Assembly: GCA_905339295.1 (NCBI GenBank)
Contig: CAJPFI010000021.1
Location: 186,001-250,000 of the forward strand
Direction of reading: 5' to 3'
Length of the DNA: 64,000 nt
Origin: Burkholderiales bacterium
GTDB taxonomy: Bacteria; Pseudomonadota; Gammaproteobacteria; Burkholderiales; Casimicrobiaceae
Both the position numbers and the translations under genes were made by a program. Below, piece after piece: positions 41,535 to 55,429 of this stretch. Position 1 is the first letter of the stretch; every line of letters starts with the position of its first letter. The notes beneath the pieces are model-generated. The model was not told the DNA's origin, made no database searches, and worked only from the letters and a program-made list of their open reading frames with translations.

Positions 41535-41553
41535 TCACTCCCACTCGATCGTG
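41535..41553. repeat. guaA 3'-end segment repeated at 37022-37040
   Basis: The last codons of guaA (IEWE-stop on the minus strand). The core CCCACTCGATC at 41540-41550 recurs exactly at 37027-37037. Together the two copies would be the left and right borders of a 4.5-kb insert that leaves guaA intact. The abiE operator starts 7 nt beyond the guaA stop codon. Confidence 0.45.
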
Positions 41554-43127
41554 GCCGGCGGCTTGCTCGACACGTCGTAGACGACGCGGTTGATCCCGCG
41601 CACCTCGTTGGTGATGCGGTTCGACACCCGCGCCAGGAGGTCGTGCGGCAGCTGCGCCCAGTGCGCAGTCATGAAGTCGGTGGTCTGGACCGCTCGCAGC
41701 GCGACCGCGTGCTCGTAGGTGCGGCCGTCGCCCATGACGCCGACCGACCGGATCGGCAGGAATACCGCGAACGCCTGCGCCGTCAGGTCGTACCACGACG
41801 TCCCGCTCGCGTCGCGCGCGGCCCGCAACTCGTCGATGAAGATCGCGTCGGCGCGGCGCAGGAGCTCGGCGTACTCGCGCCTGACCTCGCCCAGGATCCG
41901 CACGCCCAGCCCCGGTCCCGGGAACGGGTGGCGGAACACCATCTCGCGCGGCAGCCCGAGTTCCAGGCCCAGCTCCCGCACCTCGTCCTTGAAAAGCTCG
42001 CGCAACGGCTCGAGGAGACCGAGGTGCAGCGTTTCCGGCAGCCCGCCGACGTTGTGGTGCGACTTGATCGTGTGCGCCTTCTTGGTCTTCGCGCCAGCGC
42101 TCTCGATCACGTCCGGGTAGATCGTTCCCTGCGCGAGCCACTTCGCGCGCGGCAGCTTCGCCGCCTCGCGCTGGAACACGTCGATGAACAGCTTCCCGAT
42201 GACCTTGCGCTTGGCTTCGGGATCGTCGACGCCCTCGAGCGCCGACAGGAACTCGTCCGAGGCGTCGACGTGGATCACGTGCACGCCGAGGTTGCGCGCG
42301 AACGTGTCCATCACCTGCACCGCCTCGTTCTGGCGCAGCAGGCCGTGATCGACGAACACGCAGGTGAGCTTCGCGCCGATCGCGCGGTGGATCAGCGCCG
42401 CGGCGACCGACGAATCCACGCCGCCCGACAGCCCGAGGATCACCTCGTCGTCGCCCGCCCTGGCGCGGATCGATTCGACCGCCTCGTCGACGTAGGCGTG
42501 CATGTTCCAGTCCGCGCCGCAGCCGCAGATCTCGTGCGCGAAGCGCGCGAGGATCGCCTTGCCCTGCGGGGTGTGCGTGACCTCGGGATGGAACTGCACC
42601 CCGTAGAAGCGCCGCGACTCGTCCTCGATCGCCGCGATCGCGCAGGCGTCCGACGATCCGATCTGGCGGAAGCCGGGCGGCATCGCGGTGACCTTGTCGC
42701 CGTGGCTCATCCACACGTCCATCAGCCCGTGGCCGTCCGCGTTGGTCCGGTCCTGGATGCCGCGGAACAGCGGCGAGTGCCCGCGCGCGCGCACTTCCGC
42801 GTAGCCGAACTCGCGAACGTTCCCCGCCTCGACCGTGCCGCCCAGCTCGCGCGCCATCGTCTGCATGCCGTAGCAGATGCCGAGCACCGGGACACCGAGC
42901 GACCAGACCGCGCCGGGCGCGCGTCCCGCGCCCTCGTCGTAGACGCTCGCGTGGCTGCCCGACAGGATCACGCCCTTCGCGCCGAATCCGCGCACGAAGC
43001 CGTCGTCGACGTCGTGCGGATGGATCTCGCAGTAGACGTGCGATTCACGCAGCCGGCGCGCGATGAGCTGCGTCACCTGCGAGCCGAAGTCGAGGATCAG
43101 GATGCGGTCGTGCTGGGCGGCGGACAT
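41535..43127 (-). CDS. guaA: GMP synthase (glutamine-hydrolysing)
   Basis: A 530-residue enzyme making GMP from XMP, ATP and glutamine. The class I amidotransferase domain has Cys85 in LGICYGMQ and the His/Glu of [10 protein letters not shown]. The ATP pyrophosphatase domain has the P-loop [13 protein letters not shown], and the C-terminal dimer domain ends [18 protein letters not shown]. The ATG at 43127 matches the family start ([19 protein letters not shown]). It follows guaB by 157 nt on the same strand. Complete in spite of the insertion behind it. Confidence 0.96.
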   Translation of the reverse strand: MSAAQHDRILILDFGSQVTQLIARRLRESHVYCEIHPHDVDDGFVRGFGAKGVILSGSHASVYDEGAGRAPGAVWSLGVPVLGICYGMQTMARELGGTVEAGNVREFGYAEVRARGHSPLFRGIQDRTNADGHGLMDVWMSHGDKVTAMPPGFRQIGSSDACAIAAIEDESRRFYGVQFHPEVTHTPQGKAILARFAHEICGCGADWNMHAYVDEAVESIRARAGDDEVILGLSGGVDSSVAAALIHRAIGAKLTCVFVDHGLLRQNEAVQVMDTFARNLGVHVIHVDASDEFLSALEGVDDPEAKRKVIGKLFIDVFQREAAKLPRAKWLAQGTIYPDVIESAGAKTKKAHTIKSHHNVGGLPETLHLGLLEPLRELFKDEVRELGLELGLPREMVFRHPFPGPGLGVRILGEVRREYAELLRRADAIFIDELRAARDASGTSWYDLTAQAFAVFLPIRSVGVMGDGRTYEHAVALRAVQTTDFMTAHWAQLPHDLLARVSNRITNEVRGINRVVYDVSSKPPATIEWE

Positions 43128-43284
43128 GGCGGGTCGGATCGCGGATCGTGGATCGCGGGGCCTCGCGCGCATCGGCGTCGCGGTGGCGACGAGGTCGGGA
43201 GAGCCGGTTCGTGCAGGTCGACGGCGCACCGGTGCGGCGCCGGGCACCCCCGACTCCCCGGTTCCCGCCCTGCGTTCCCTGCCC

Positions 43285-45401
<2,117 letters not shown>

Positions 45402-45433
45402 CGCGTGCGGGGCCTCGCGCCCGCCCGCGGCGG

Positions 45434-47404
45434 CTACGGCATCATGCGCCGTCCCCCCGAGGGCCGTTTGGCGGGGGGAGTCGACGTCGTGCGGACTTCC
45501 CCTTCCTGCTTCTCGAGCAGCGCCTGGTCGATCGTGACGTCCGATCGCGCCCGCAACGACGCGAGGTAGGCGCTGACGAACTCGCGCCCGAGCTGGTCGC
45601 CCAGCCGGTCGCCGGCGAGCTTCAGGCGCGCCTCGTCGATCGCCTCCGGTTCGATCACCCTGATCACGCGGAAGATCGCGAAGCCGCCGCGCGGCGTAAC
45701 GCCGGTCACGTAGGACGGGAGCGACGACGGGGTGACCTGGAAGATCTTCGCGAGCGCGTCGGGCGGGACGCCCGCCGCCGGCTGGTTGCGCGAGAGCTCG
45801 ACGGGTTTGCCGAATGCCAGCCCCGCCTCGCGATCGGACTTGCCCTGCTCGAGCAGCGCGAGCTTCTCCCGGCCGACCCGCGCGGCCGCGTCCGCGGCAG
45901 CCTGTCGCTCGAGCTGGCGGCGGATCTCGGCCTTGACCGCGTCGTAGGGCTGCGGCGCCGCCGGCCGGTACTCGACGATGCGTCCGGCGACGAGCGTGCT
46001 GGGCGCGACCTCGATCGCGTCGGTGTTGCGCTTTCCCTGCACCGACTCCGGCGAGAACAGCGCCTCGGCGAACTTCGCGCTATTGCCGGCGAGTTGCTGC
46101 GCCTGCGTGCGCGTGACGAAGTCCGTGGTCTGGACCGCGATGCCCAGCGCCTTGCCGACGCCCTGCAGCGAGTCCGCCTGCTCGTAGACGAGGTTCTGGA
46201 ACTGGTCCGCCGCCGACTGGAACGCCTCCTGCGCGGCCGCGCGCCGCAGGTCGGCCTCGATCTGGGCCCTCACCTCGTCGAACGGCCTCTGCGTGGCGGC
46301 CCTGGCGCCGGTGACGCGGATCACGTGCCAGCCGAAATCGGTTTCGACCGGCCCGACGATGTCCCCCGCCTGCGCCGCGAACACGGCGTCCTCGAACGGC
46401 TTGACCATCGATCCGCGCTGGAACGAGCCCAGGTCGCCGCCCTGTCCCGCCGAGCCGGGGTCCTGCGATTCCGCCCTGGCGATCTCCGCGAAGCGCGCCG
46501 GGGCCGCGCGCACGCGCGCGGCGACGTCCCCGGCCTTCTTCTTCGCCGCGGCCTTGTCCGCATCGCTCGCGTCCGCGCGCGCCGCGATCAGGATGTGCGC
46601 CGCGCTGCGCTCCTCCGGCGTCGTGTAGGTCGCGAGATGGTCGTCGTACTGCTTGCGCACGGCGGCCGCATCGACCGCCGACTTCTCCGCGATCGCGTCG
46701 ATCGACAGCGTCGCAATCTCGATCTTCGCCTGCTCCGGCGTCATGAACGCGTTAGGGTTCTGGTCGTAGAACGCCTTCACCGCGTCGTCGTCGACCTTCG
46801 CGTCCCTGGCGAACGACTCGGCGTCGATCAGCGCCGCGGCCACCTCGCGGCGCTGCTCGAGCAGGCTCAGGTAACGCAGCGCCGAACTCCGCGCGACGAG
46901 GCTTCCCGATGCGAGCGGCTCCTGCAGCGGCGCAAGTGCGAGGTCGCGTCGCAGGCGCTCCTCGAACCCCGCCGGCACCATGTTCTGCGCCTGCAGCACG
47001 TCGCGGTAGCGCTCGGGCGAGAACTTTCCGTCGACGTGGAAAGCCTCGATGCCGGCGATGAACTGCGCGAGCTGCACGTCAGACACGCGGAACCGCTCGC
47101 GCGTCGCCTCGCCGACGAGCAGGCGCTGGTTGACGAGGTTCTCCACCACTGCATAGCGCACTTCGGGGTTGTCGAGGAGCGCGGGATCGTAGCCGCGACC
47201 GAGCGACTGGCGCATCCGGTCGCCCTGGTCGCGCAGCGCCTGGTCGAACTCCTGGCGCGTGATCGGGTCGCCGCCGACGGTCGCCAGCGGCGGCTCGTCG
47301 CCGCCGCCGCCGTACCGGTCGACGCCGAAGAACAGGAACGGCAGCACCGCCAGCGTCAGCAGGACCTGGACGATGCGTTTGTGCTTGGCAAGGAAGTCGT
47401 ACAT
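45434..47404 (-). CDS. ppiD: PpiD/SurA-family membrane-anchored peptidyl-prolyl isomerase
   Basis: A 656-residue periplasmic chaperone. One transmembrane segment ([18 protein letters not shown], about 10-27) anchors it and a SurA_N-like chaperone domain follows. A parvulin PPIC domain starts near residue 260: ERSAAHILI, then [21 protein letters not shown] and [10 protein letters not shown]. The C-terminal part is a second, degenerate PPIase-like region. It would help outer-membrane proteins leave the Sec channel. ATG at 47404 fits the family start (YDFLAKHKR). Confidence 0.92.
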   Translation of the reverse strand: MYDFLAKHKRIVQVLLTLAVLPFLFFGVDRYGGGGDEPPLATVGGDPITRQEFDQALRDQGDRMRQSLGRGYDPALLDNPEVRYAVVENLVNQRLLVGEATRERFRVSDVQLAQFIAGIEAFHVDGKFSPERYRDVLQAQNMVPAGFEERLRRDLALAPLQEPLASGSLVARSSALRYLSLLEQRREVAAALIDAESFARDAKVDDDAVKAFYDQNPNAFMTPEQAKIEIATLSIDAIAEKSAVDAAAVRKQYDDHLATYTTPEERSAAHILIAARADASDADKAAAKKKAGDVAARVRAAPARFAEIARAESQDPGSAGQGGDLGSFQRGSMVKPFEDAVFAAQAGDIVGPVETDFGWHVIRVTGARAATQRPFDEVRAQIEADLRRAAAQEAFQSAADQFQNLVYEQADSLQGVGKALGIAVQTTDFVTRTQAQQLAGNSAKFAEALFSPESVQGKRNTDAIEVAPSTLVAGRIVEYRPAAPQPYDAVKAEIRRQLERQAAADAAARVGREKLALLEQGKSDREAGLAFGKPVELSRNQPAAGVPPDALAKIFQVTPSSLPSYVTGVTPRGGFAIFRVIRVIEPEAIDEARLKLAGDRLGDQLGREFVSAYLASLRARSDVTIDQALLEKQEGEVRTTSTPPAKRPSGGRRMMP

Positions 47405-47512
47405 GGTCGAAGGCCCGGTGTCGGTTCGCCGCGGCGGGGCCCCTGGCCCCTGCACTGCCGCGCGCGGGTTCGTGCGCGTTCAGGGTACCGGATGCGCGGC
47501 GGCACCGGCACG

Positions 47513-47539
47513 AAAAAGGGCGAACTCGCGTTCGCCCTT
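47513..47539 (-). terminator. Intrinsic terminator after tRNA-Asp
   Basis: On the minus strand a perfect 9-bp stem (AAGGGCGAA with TTCGCCCTT, 6-nt loop) is followed by T residues. It lies 8 nt beyond the encoded CCA of tRNA-Asp and would end the tRNA transcript before ppiD. Confidence 0.75.
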
Positions 47540-47546
47540 CGGGATT

Positions 47547-47623
47547 TGGCGGAGTGGACGGGACTCGAACCCGCGACCCCCGGCGTGACAGGCCGGTATT
47601 CTAACCAACTGAACTACCACTCC
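47547..47623 (-). tRNA. tRNA-Asp (anticodon GTC)
   Basis: A 77-nt cloverleaf on the minus strand. The acceptor stem is GGAGTGG with CCACTCC, and the discriminator is G. The anticodon arm is CCGGC-CTGTCAC-GCCGG, and the T arm carries GGTTCGAGTCC. CCA is encoded. 62 nt after tRNA-Val. Confidence 0.95.
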
Positions 47624-47685
47624 CTTCCGGGCGACTCGCCGGCCGGCTCTCGCCGGGTTCCGCGCAGGCGCCTGCAACGAACAGC

Positions 47686-47761
47686 TGGTGGGTGCTGACG
47701 GGATCGAACCGCCGACATTCGCCTTGTAAGGGCGACGCTCTACCGGCTGAGCTAAGCACCC
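47686..47761 (-). tRNA. tRNA-Val (anticodon TAC)
   Basis: A 76-nt cloverleaf on the minus strand. The acceptor stem is GGGTGCT with AGCACCC, and the discriminator is A. The anticodon arm is TCGCC-CTTACAA-GGCGA, and the T arm has GGTTCGATCC. CCA is encoded. Confidence 0.95.
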
Positions 47762-47841
47762 GCTCGTGCGAGTCCCGAGCACCCCCGCCGCTGCCGCCCG
47801 CTCCCGACTTCCGCCGGGTGCGACGCAGCGTCGACAGCCGG

Positions 47842-48114
47842 TTATTTTAGCTCATCCTTGAGCGCTTTGCCAGCCCGGAACTTGGGCACCTTGGCCGCCT
47901 GGATCCGGATCGTGTCGCCGGTGCGCGGATTGCGCCCGGCGCGCGCCGTTCGCCGGCCCACGTAGAACGAGCCGAAGCCGACCAGCGTGACGATGTCGCC
48001 CTTCTTGAGCGAGACCCTGATCGAGTTCATGGTCGCATCCAGCGCGCGGCCGGCGGCCGCCTTGGAGATGTCGGCGTGGCGCGAGATCGCGTCGATGAGA
48101 TCGTTCTTGTTCAC
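47842..48114 (-). CDS. hupB: DNA-binding protein HU-beta
   Basis: A 90-residue nucleoid protein. [21 protein letters not shown] and the signature [24 protein letters not shown] are diagnostic. The start codon is GTG at 48114, with GAGGA 8 nt upstream. It follows lon in the tig-clpP-clpX-lon-hupB order but has its own promoter and lies behind a strong lon terminator. Confidence 0.95.
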   Translation of the reverse strand: MNKNDLIDAISRHADISKAAAGRALDATMNSIRVSLKKGDIVTLVGFGSFYVGRRTARAGRNPRTGDTIRIQAAKVPKFRAGKALKDELK

Positions 48115-48220
48115 GAATGCGTCCTCTGACGGATGCCTGATGGAATGCGCAGCGGCCGGGGCGCGCGCGCGTCGCTCGTCCTGATCGGGGATCGGCGCGA
48201 AGGCACGCGCCGCAGGCTTC

Positions 48221-48250
48221 GTTATATCGCCCGCGTTTTTCGAGTGTCAA
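48221..48250 (-). promoter_or_regulatory. Sigma-70 promoter of hupB
   Basis: On the minus strand a consensus TTGACA (48250-48245) and TATAAC (48226-48221) are separated by 18 nt. The leader to the GTG start would be about 100 nt. Confidence 0.7.
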
Positions 48251-48355
48251 GCGACGAATCGCGGGCGCGCGCCGCCGTCGTCACGTGGCGCATGAGGTTG
48301 CACGCGCTAAGTGGTTGACGCGTCGCGCGGCACGCGCGTTCGAGCGTGTGCGGCG

Positions 48356-48397
48356 AAAATGCAACGCGCGCGGGCACGCTTCGTGCCTCGCGCGCGT
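48356..48397 (-). terminator. Intrinsic terminator of lon
   Basis: On the minus strand, 10 nt after the lon stop, a stem of 15 pairs with one bulged A forms around a 3-nt AAG loop. The outer arms are ACGCGCGC and GCGCGCGT, the inner arms GGCACG and CGTGCC. TGCATTTT follows. It separates lon from hupB. Confidence 0.75.
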
Positions 48398-48407
48398 CGC
48401 GCCGCGA

Positions 48408-50849
48408 TCAGTGCTTGAGGAGCGCGCCCTGGTCCTCGGGGACCGGCGCGGCGGGCACCGGCGCCTCCGCGTCCTTCTTGTCGTCCGGCAGCGGCGTGGG
48501 CTGGCGCTCGAGCGCCGCCTCGAGAACCTGCTCGATCCAGCGAACCGGCCGGATCTCGATGCGGTTCTTGATCTCGTCGGGAATCTCGGCGAGATCCTTG
48601 ACGTTCTCCTCGGGAATCAGCACGGTCTTGATGCCGCCGCGGCCGGCCGCGAGCAGCTTCTCCTTCAGCCCGCCGATCGGCAGCACCTCGCCGCGCAACG
48701 TGATCTCTCCGGTCATCGCGACGTCGCAGCGAACGGGAACGCCGGTGAGGATCGACACGATCGCCGTGGCGATCGCGGCGCCCGCGGAAGGCCCGTCCTT
48801 GGGCGTCGCGCCCTCGGGCAGGTGGACGTGCAGGTCCGTCTTCTGGTAGAAGTCCGGCGGGATGCCGAGCGTGCGCGAGCGGTGGCGGACGACTGACAGC
48901 GCCGCGGCGATCGACTCGTTCATCACCTCGCCGAGCTTGCCGGTGCTCGTGGTCTTGCCCTTGCCGGGCAGCGCGACCGCCTCGATCGTCAGGAGGTCGC
49001 CGCCCACCTCGGTCCACGCGAGGCCGGTGACCTGCCCCACCTGGTTCCTTCTCTCGGCGATGCCGTAGGTGAACCGGCGCACGCCCAGGTACTTGTCCAG
49101 GTTCTTCGACGTCACCTCGACCGGCCCCTTGGCCCTGCGCGCCTTGCCCTCGCTCTCCTTGAGGAGCAGCGCCTTCACCACCTTGCGGCAGATCTTGCTG
49201 ATGTCGCGCTCGAGGTTGCGCACGCCCGCCTCGCGCGTGTAGTAGCGCACGATGTCGCGCAGCGCGCTCTCGGCGACGTGCAGCTCCTCCGGCTTGATGC
49301 CGTTGTGCTTCATCTGCTTGGCCAGCAGGTACTGCTTCGCGATCGCGATCTTCTCGTCCTCGGTGTAGCCCGAGAGCCGGATGACCTCCATCCGGTCGAG
49401 CAGCGGCGCCGGGATGTTCATCGTGTTCGCGGTCGCCACGAACATCACGTCCGACAGGTCGTACTCGACCTCGACGTAGTGGTCGACGAAGGTCGAGTTC
49501 TGCTCGGGGTCGAGCACCTCCAGCAGCGCAGAGGACGGGTCGCCGCGGAAGTCCATGCCCATCTTGTCGACTTCGTCGAGCAGGAACAGCGGGTTGCGCA
49601 CGCCGATCCGGCTCATGTTCTGCAGGATCTTGCCCGGCATCGAGCCGATGTACGTGCGCCGGTGTCCACGGATCTCCGCCTCGTCGCGCACGCCGCCCAG
49701 CGACATGCGCACGAACTTGCGGTTGGTCGCCTTCGCGATCGACTGTCCGAGCGAGGTCTTGCCCACGCCGGGCGGCCCGACGAGGCACAGGATCGGCCCC
49801 TTCAGCCGGTCGACGCGCTGCTGGACCGCGAGGTACTCGATGATCCGCTCCTTGACCTTCTCGAGACCGTAGTGGTCGGCGTCGAGCACCTTGACCGCGT
49901 GCGCGAGGTCCTTGTTGATCTTGCTCTTCTTGCGCCACGGCAGGCCGACGAGCGTGTCGACGAAGTTGCGCACGACGGTCGCCTCGGCCGACATCGGCGA
50001 CATCATCCGGAGCTTCTTCAGCTCGCCCATCGCCTTGGCCTCGGCCTCCTTCGACATCTTCGCGGTCTTGACCTTCTTCTCCATCTCCTCGAGGTCGGCG
50101 TTCTCGTCGCCTTCGCCCAGCTCCTTCTGGATCGCCTTGACCTGCTCGTTCAGGTAGTACTCGCGCTGGCTCTTCTCCATCTGCCGCTTCACGCGGCCGC
50201 GGATGCGCTTCTCGACCTGAAGGATGTCGACCTCTCCCTCGAGCAGCCCGAGCAGGTGCTCGAGGCGCTTGACCGGGTCGCTCATCTCGAGGATCTGCTG
50301 CTTCTGCTCCAGCTTGAGCGGCAGGTGCGCCGCGATGGCGTCCGCGAGGCGGCCGCCGTCGTCGATCCCGGACATCGAGGTAAGGATCTCGGGCGGGATC
50401 TTCTTGTTGAGCTTCACGTACTGATCGAACTGGGCGAGCAGCGCGCGGCGCATGGCCTCGACCTCGTGCGCCGGGCCCGCGTCGACCGCGATCGGCCGCG
50501 CCTCGGCGTTCAGGAGGTCGGCCAGGTCGCGGACCGACTCGATCCGGGCGCGCTGCGTTCCCTCGACCAGCACCTTCACGGTGCCGTCGGGCAGCTTGAG
50601 CATCTGCAGCACGGTCGCCACGCTGCCGATGTCGTAGAGATCCTCGGCACCAGGGTCGTCCTTGGCGGCCTGCTTCTGGGCGACGAGCAGGATGTGCTTG
50701 CCCGACTCCATCGCGGCGTCGAGCGCCTTGATCGACTTCGGCCGCCCCACGAAGAGCGGGATCACCATGTGCGGGAAGACGACGACGTCGCGCAGCGGGA
50801 GCAGCGGGAGGGTCATCGGCTCGTTCGAAAGGGGGGTGTCCTCGGCCAT
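48408..50849 (-). CDS. lon: ATP-dependent protease Lon
   Basis: An 813-residue AAA+ protease for damaged and regulatory proteins. It has the N-terminal substrate domain ([23 protein letters not shown]), a coiled coil, Walker A GPPGVGKT (358-365), and the Ser-Lys protease domain with the catalytic Ser in [17 protein letters not shown]. Length is normal. A sigma-32-like promoter and its own terminator frame it. It is downstream of clpX on the same strand. Confidence 0.96.
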   Translation of the reverse strand: MAEDTPLSNEPMTLPLLPLRDVVVFPHMVIPLFVGRPKSIKALDAAMESGKHILLVAQKQAAKDDPGAEDLYDIGSVATVLQMLKLPDGTVKVLVEGTQRARIESVRDLADLLNAEARPIAVDAGPAHEVEAMRRALLAQFDQYVKLNKKIPPEILTSMSGIDDGGRLADAIAAHLPLKLEQKQQILEMSDPVKRLEHLLGLLEGEVDILQVEKRIRGRVKRQMEKSQREYYLNEQVKAIQKELGEGDENADLEEMEKKVKTAKMSKEAEAKAMGELKKLRMMSPMSAEATVVRNFVDTLVGLPWRKKSKINKDLAHAVKVLDADHYGLEKVKERIIEYLAVQQRVDRLKGPILCLVGPPGVGKTSLGQSIAKATNRKFVRMSLGGVRDEAEIRGHRRTYIGSMPGKILQNMSRIGVRNPLFLLDEVDKMGMDFRGDPSSALLEVLDPEQNSTFVDHYVEVEYDLSDVMFVATANTMNIPAPLLDRMEVIRLSGYTEDEKIAIAKQYLLAKQMKHNGIKPEELHVAESALRDIVRYYTREAGVRNLERDISKICRKVVKALLLKESEGKARRAKGPVEVTSKNLDKYLGVRRFTYGIAERRNQVGQVTGLAWTEVGGDLLTIEAVALPGKGKTTSTGKLGEVMNESIAAALSVVRHRSRTLGIPPDFYQKTDLHVHLPEGATPKDGPSAGAAIATAIVSILTGVPVRCDVAMTGEITLRGEVLPIGGLKEKLLAAGRGGIKTVLIPEENVKDLAEIPDEIKNRIEIRPVRWIEQVLEAALERQPTPLPDDKKDAEAPVPAAPVPEDQGALLKH

Positions 50850-50878
50850 GCTGGGAACCTCTCAGGGGGATACGGCCA

Positions 50879-50907
50879 ACATGGGGCGGGCAGGCGGCCT
50901 TGTCAAG
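50879..50907 (-). promoter_or_regulatory. Sigma-32 (heat-shock) promoter of lon
   Basis: On the minus strand CTTGACA (50907-50901) and CCCCATGT (50886-50879) are 14 nt apart. The heat-shock consensus is CTTGAAA and CCCCATnT. It lies in the 92-nt clpX-lon gap, about 30 nt before the lon ATG. Confidence 0.65.
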
Positions 50908-50941
50908 CCGCCCGTCGCACCACGTTGGTGCGCCCGGGGAA

Positions 50942-52210
<1,269 letters not shown>

Positions 52211-52244
52211 TCAACGACCTGCGTCGATATCCTGTAAATGCACT

Positions 52245-52856
52245 TTACGCGCTCTGCGCCCGCTTGTGCAAGACCTGGTCGATCAGCCCGTAGGCCACGG
52301 CGTCCTCGGCGGTGAGGAAGTTGTCGCGGTCGGTGTCGCGGTCGATCTTCTCGACCGACTGGCCCGTGTGCTGCGCCAGGAGCTTGTTCAGGCGCTCGCG
52401 CAGCGACAGGATGTACTTGGCGTGGATCTCGATGTCCGACGCCTGGCCCTGGAATCCGCCCAGCGGCTGGTGGATCATCACCGTCGAGTTCGGCAGCGCG
52501 AAGCGCTTGCCCTTGGCGCCCGCCGCGAGCAGGAACGCCGCCATCGAGGCGGCCATCCCGGTGCACAGCGTCGACACGTCCGGCTTGATGAACTGCATCG
52601 TGTCGTAGATCGCCATCCCCGCCGACACCGATCCGCCCGGGGAGTTGATGTAGAAATGGATGTCCTTGTCCGGGTTCTCGGACTCGAGGAACAGCATCTG
52701 CGCGACGACGAGGTTCGCCGTCGTCTCGTTCACCGCCCCCACCAGGAACACGACACGCTCCTTGAGCAGGCGCGAATAGATGTCGTACGCGCGCTCGCCG
52801 CGTCCGCTCTGCTCGATCACCATCGGGATGAGCCCGAGGCCGCGTGGTTCGCTCAT
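52245..52856 (-). CDS. clpP: ATP-dependent Clp protease, proteolytic subunit ClpP
   Basis: A 203-residue serine protease forming the ClpXP chamber. The nucleophile is S104 in [11 protein letters not shown] and the general base H129 in MIHQPLGG; the triad Asp is in the RDTDRDNF block. The ATG at 52856 gives the usual short propeptide region ([26 protein letters not shown]). A sigma-32-like promoter lies upstream. Confidence 0.96.
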   Translation of the reverse strand: MSEPRGLGLIPMVIEQSGRGERAYDIYSRLLKERVVFLVGAVNETTANLVVAQMLFLESENPDKDIHFYINSPGGSVSAGMAIYDTMQFIKPDVSTLCTGMAASMAAFLLAAGAKGKRFALPNSTVMIHQPLGGFQGQASDIEIHAKYILSLRERLNKLLAQHTGQSVEKIDRDTDRDNFLTAEDAVAYGLIDQVLHKRAQSA

Positions 52857-52917
52857 GTGCCTGCTTTCTGCGTTGTAGTTGACAACACGGCGGACGGAGT
52901 GCCCGACGCTGCCTTCA

Positions 52918-52946
52918 AGATGGGACTCCTGCGGGCGGTCGTCAAG
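52918..52946 (-). promoter_or_regulatory. Sigma-32-like promoter of clpP-clpX
   Basis: On the minus strand CTTGACG (52946-52940) and TCCCATCT (52925-52918) stand 14 nt apart, the same spacer as the lon promoter. It lies in the 116-nt tig-clpP gap and would start about 55 nt before clpP. Confidence 0.55.
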
Positions 52947-52972
52947 CGGTCTCGCGCCGACGGGCGTGCCCG

Positions 52973-54283
52973 TCAGCCGCGCGACGGCCCCATAAGGGCC
53001 TCGAAGGTCGTCGGGCGATCGACCACGCGGGTCCGCGAAAGCACCCAGTCGACGACGTTCTGCTCGAGCGCCGCCGTCTCGAACTCGGCGATGCGCTCGG
53101 GCTTCTCGTAGTGCCAGCGCACGACCGCCTCGGGCTGCTCGTAGGTCTGCGCGGCCGCCTCGACCCGGGCGCGGACCTGCTCGCGGGTCGCGGCGAGACC
53201 GTGGTTGCGCACCAGGTCGCCCAGCACCAGGCCGGTGACCACGCGCGCTTCGGCCTCCTCGCGGAACATGCTCGGCGTGAGCCGCGCCTCCTCCGCCTTG
53301 ATGCCCTGCTGCCGGAGCGACTCTCCCAGGCGGTCGGCCAGCGCCTGCTCCTCGGCCTCGACGAGCGCGCGGGGCGGCGTGAACGTCGCCTTCGCGCGGA
53401 GCGCGGCGAGCGCCTGGTCCTTCACCACCGATTCGATCTTGCGCGCGAGCTCGAGCTCGAGGTTCTGGCGGATCTCGGCGCGCAGGTCGGCAAGCGATCC
53501 GGAGGCGATGCCGAACCTCAGGGCGAACGCCTCGTCGAGCGGGGGCAGCTCGGGCGCCGAGACGCGCTTCGCGGTCAAGTCGAACTCCGCCGACTTCCCG
53601 GCGACTTCCTTGCCGTGGTAGTCCGCGGGAAACGTCAGCGGAAACGATGTCCGCTCGCCCGCGCGCATGCCGTGGATCGCCGCCTCGAACTCGGGCAGCA
53701 TGCGGTGCTCGCCGAGCTCGATCGTGAAGTCGCGGGCCTGGCCACCCGCGAACTCGACCGCGTCGATCGTGCCGGTGAAGTCGACGAGCACCCGGTCGCC
53801 CTCCTGCGCGCCGCGGTCGACGTCGTGCCACGTCGCGTGCTGGCGGCGGAGGACCTCGACCGTGCGGTCGACGTCGCTCTCGGCCACGTCGACCTGCGGG
53901 CGCTCGATCGTGACGCCCGCGAGATCGCCCAGCGTGATCTCCGGATAGACCTCGAAAACCGCCGAGAACTCGAGCGCCTGGCCCGGCGACGTCGGGTTCG
54001 GGCTGGGCTCGATGCGCGGGTAGCCGGCGATGCGCAGGTTCTGCGCGCGCACCTGCTCGCTGAAGCGCGACTGCACCGCCTCCGAGATCACGTCGGAGCG
54101 GACCTGCGGACCGTACTGCTGTGCGACCATCTTCATCGGGACGTGGCCCGGGCGGAAGCCCGGCAGCTTCACCGTCTTCGCGAGGTTGGCGAGTCGCTTC
54201 TGCACCTCGCCGTCGATGTCGCTCAGCGGAATGGCCACGTCGAGGCGGCGCTCGAGGCCGGTGGCGGGAGAGGTCTCGGTCAT
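52973..54283 (-). CDS. tig: Trigger factor
   Basis: A 436-residue ribosome-bound chaperone and prolyl isomerase. The N-terminal ribosome-binding domain carries the signature [14 protein letters not shown]. The FKBP-like domain is [42 protein letters not shown], and a helical C-terminal domain follows. First gene of the tig-clpP-clpX-lon order. Confidence 0.95.
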   Translation of the reverse strand: MTETSPATGLERRLDVAIPLSDIDGEVQKRLANLAKTVKLPGFRPGHVPMKMVAQQYGPQVRSDVISEAVQSRFSEQVRAQNLRIAGYPRIEPSPNPTSPGQALEFSAVFEVYPEITLGDLAGVTIERPQVDVAESDVDRTVEVLRRQHATWHDVDRGAQEGDRVLVDFTGTIDAVEFAGGQARDFTIELGEHRMLPEFEAAIHGMRAGERTSFPLTFPADYHGKEVAGKSAEFDLTAKRVSAPELPPLDEAFALRFGIASGSLADLRAEIRQNLELELARKIESVVKDQALAALRAKATFTPPRALVEAEEQALADRLGESLRQQGIKAEEARLTPSMFREEAEARVVTGLVLGDLVRNHGLAATREQVRARVEAAAQTYEQPEAVVRWHYEKPERIAEFETAALEQNVVDWVLSRTRVVDRPTTFEALMGPSRG

Positions 54284-54393
54284 GGATGGGGTCGATGAAG
54301 TCGTGGAAGGGACGGGGGCGTGTCGGGAGCGCGGATCGCCCGTGCTACAGTCGCCGCCGGCTCGCCCGTCGCCCGAGGCGACGTCGGCGGCGT

Positions 54394-54478
54394 TGGTGCG
54401 AAAGGGGGGACTCGAACCCCCATGGGTGACCCCGCCGGAACCTAAATCCGGTGCGTCTGCCGATTCCGCCACTTTCGC
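54394..54478 (-). tRNA. tRNA-Leu (anticodon TAG)
   Basis: An 85-nt class II tRNA on the minus strand. The acceptor is GCGAAAG with CTTTCGC and discriminator A. The anticodon arm is CCGGA-TTTAGGT-TCCGG, followed by a long variable arm and T arm GGTTCGAGTCC. CCA is encoded. Confidence 0.95.
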
Positions 54479-54529
54479 GGCGCGCGGGTCTCGAAGGAAG
54501 TCCAGCCGACCCCGGCTGCCAAACGTAAA

Positions 54530-54558
54530 ATTATAGCCGATCGGGGCCCCGCCTTCCA
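54530..54558 (-). promoter_or_regulatory. Promoter of tRNA-Leu
   Basis: A consensus TATAAT on the minus strand (54535-54530), with a weak TGGAAG 17 nt upstream (54558-54553). Transcription would start about 45 nt before the tRNA. Confidence 0.5.
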
Positions 54559-54595
54559 GCGGCCAGCCGCGACGCCCTCCCGGGAAGGATTGCGC

Positions 54596-55429
54596 GTGTC
54601 CGTCGGCCATTACGAGAACTTCCCGGTCGCGTCGTTCCTCGTGCCCGCGCGCGAGCGACGGGCGGTCGTGGCGATCTACCGGTTCGCGCGCGCCGCGGAC
54701 GACCTCGCGGACGAAGGCGACGACCCGCCAGAGGCACGGCTCGAAGCGCTCGCGCGCTTCCGGCGCGCCGTCGACGCGATCGCCGCGGGCGTCGACGACC
54801 CGCTCGTCCGGGAGCCGCCCTTCGCCGAGCTCGCGCGCGCGGTGCGCGAGCACGCGCTGCCGACCGCGCCGCTCGCCGACCTGCTCTCCGCGTTCGCGCA
54901 GGACGTGACCGTGCTGCGCTACGCCGACTTCGCGGCGCTCGCCGACTACTGCCGCCGCTCGGCCGACCCGGTGGGGCGCCTCCTGCTCGCACTCTATCGG
55001 CGCGATTCCGCCGCCAACCTTCCCGCGAGCGACGCGATCTGCACCGGGCTCCAGCTCGCGAATTTCTGCCAGGACGTCGCGATCGACCATGCGAAGGGCC
55101 GCGTCTACCTGCCGCAGGACGAGCTCGCCCGCCACCGCGTCACCGAGCGGCAGATCGCCGACGGGCGCGTGGACGATGCCTGGCGTGCGCTGATGCTCGA
55201 GCAGACCGCCCGGGCGCGCGCGCTGCTCCTGCGGGGCCGGCCGCTCGCGTCGCGGCTTCCGTGGCGCCTCGGCCTCGAGCTCTCGGCAATCGTCGCGGGA
55301 GGCCTCGCGATCCTCGATCGCGTCGACGCCGTCGGCGGCGACGTGTTCCGCGCCCGTCCGGTCCTCTCGGGGCTCGACTGGGCGCGTGTCGGATGGCGCG
55401 CGCTCGTCCCGCACGCCGGCGCGGCATGA
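54596..55429 (+). CDS. hpnC: HpnC, hydroxysqualene synthase component of hopanoid synthesis
   Basis: A 277-residue member of the squalene/phytoene synthase fold. In the HpnCDE route HpnD makes presqualene diphosphate, HpnC turns it to hydroxysqualene and HpnE reduces that to squalene. Start block GHYENFPVASFLVPARERRAVVAIYRFARAADDLADEG with the first Asp-rich motif; the second is NFCQDVAIDHAKGRVYLPQDEL. GTG at 54596 is chosen as start because GGAAGGA stands 6 nt before it. Its stop overlaps the hpnD start as ATGA. Confidence 0.92.
   Translation: MSVGHYENFPVASFLVPARERRAVVAIYRFARAADDLADEGDDPPEARLEALARFRRAVDAIAAGVDDPLVREPPFAELARAVREHALPTAPLADLLSAFAQDVTVLRYADFAALADYCRRSADPVGRLLLALYRRDSAANLPASDAICTGLQLANFCQDVAIDHAKGRVYLPQDELARHRVTERQIADGRVDDAWRALMLEQTARARALLLRGRPLASRLPWRLGLELSAIVAGGLAILDRVDAVGGDVFRARPVLSGLDWARVGWRALVPHAGAA

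Noticed and set aside
48115-48407. Possible small RNA between hupB and lon
   Set aside because: The gap is explained by the hupB promoter and leader plus the lon terminator; no further paired promoter/terminator was found.
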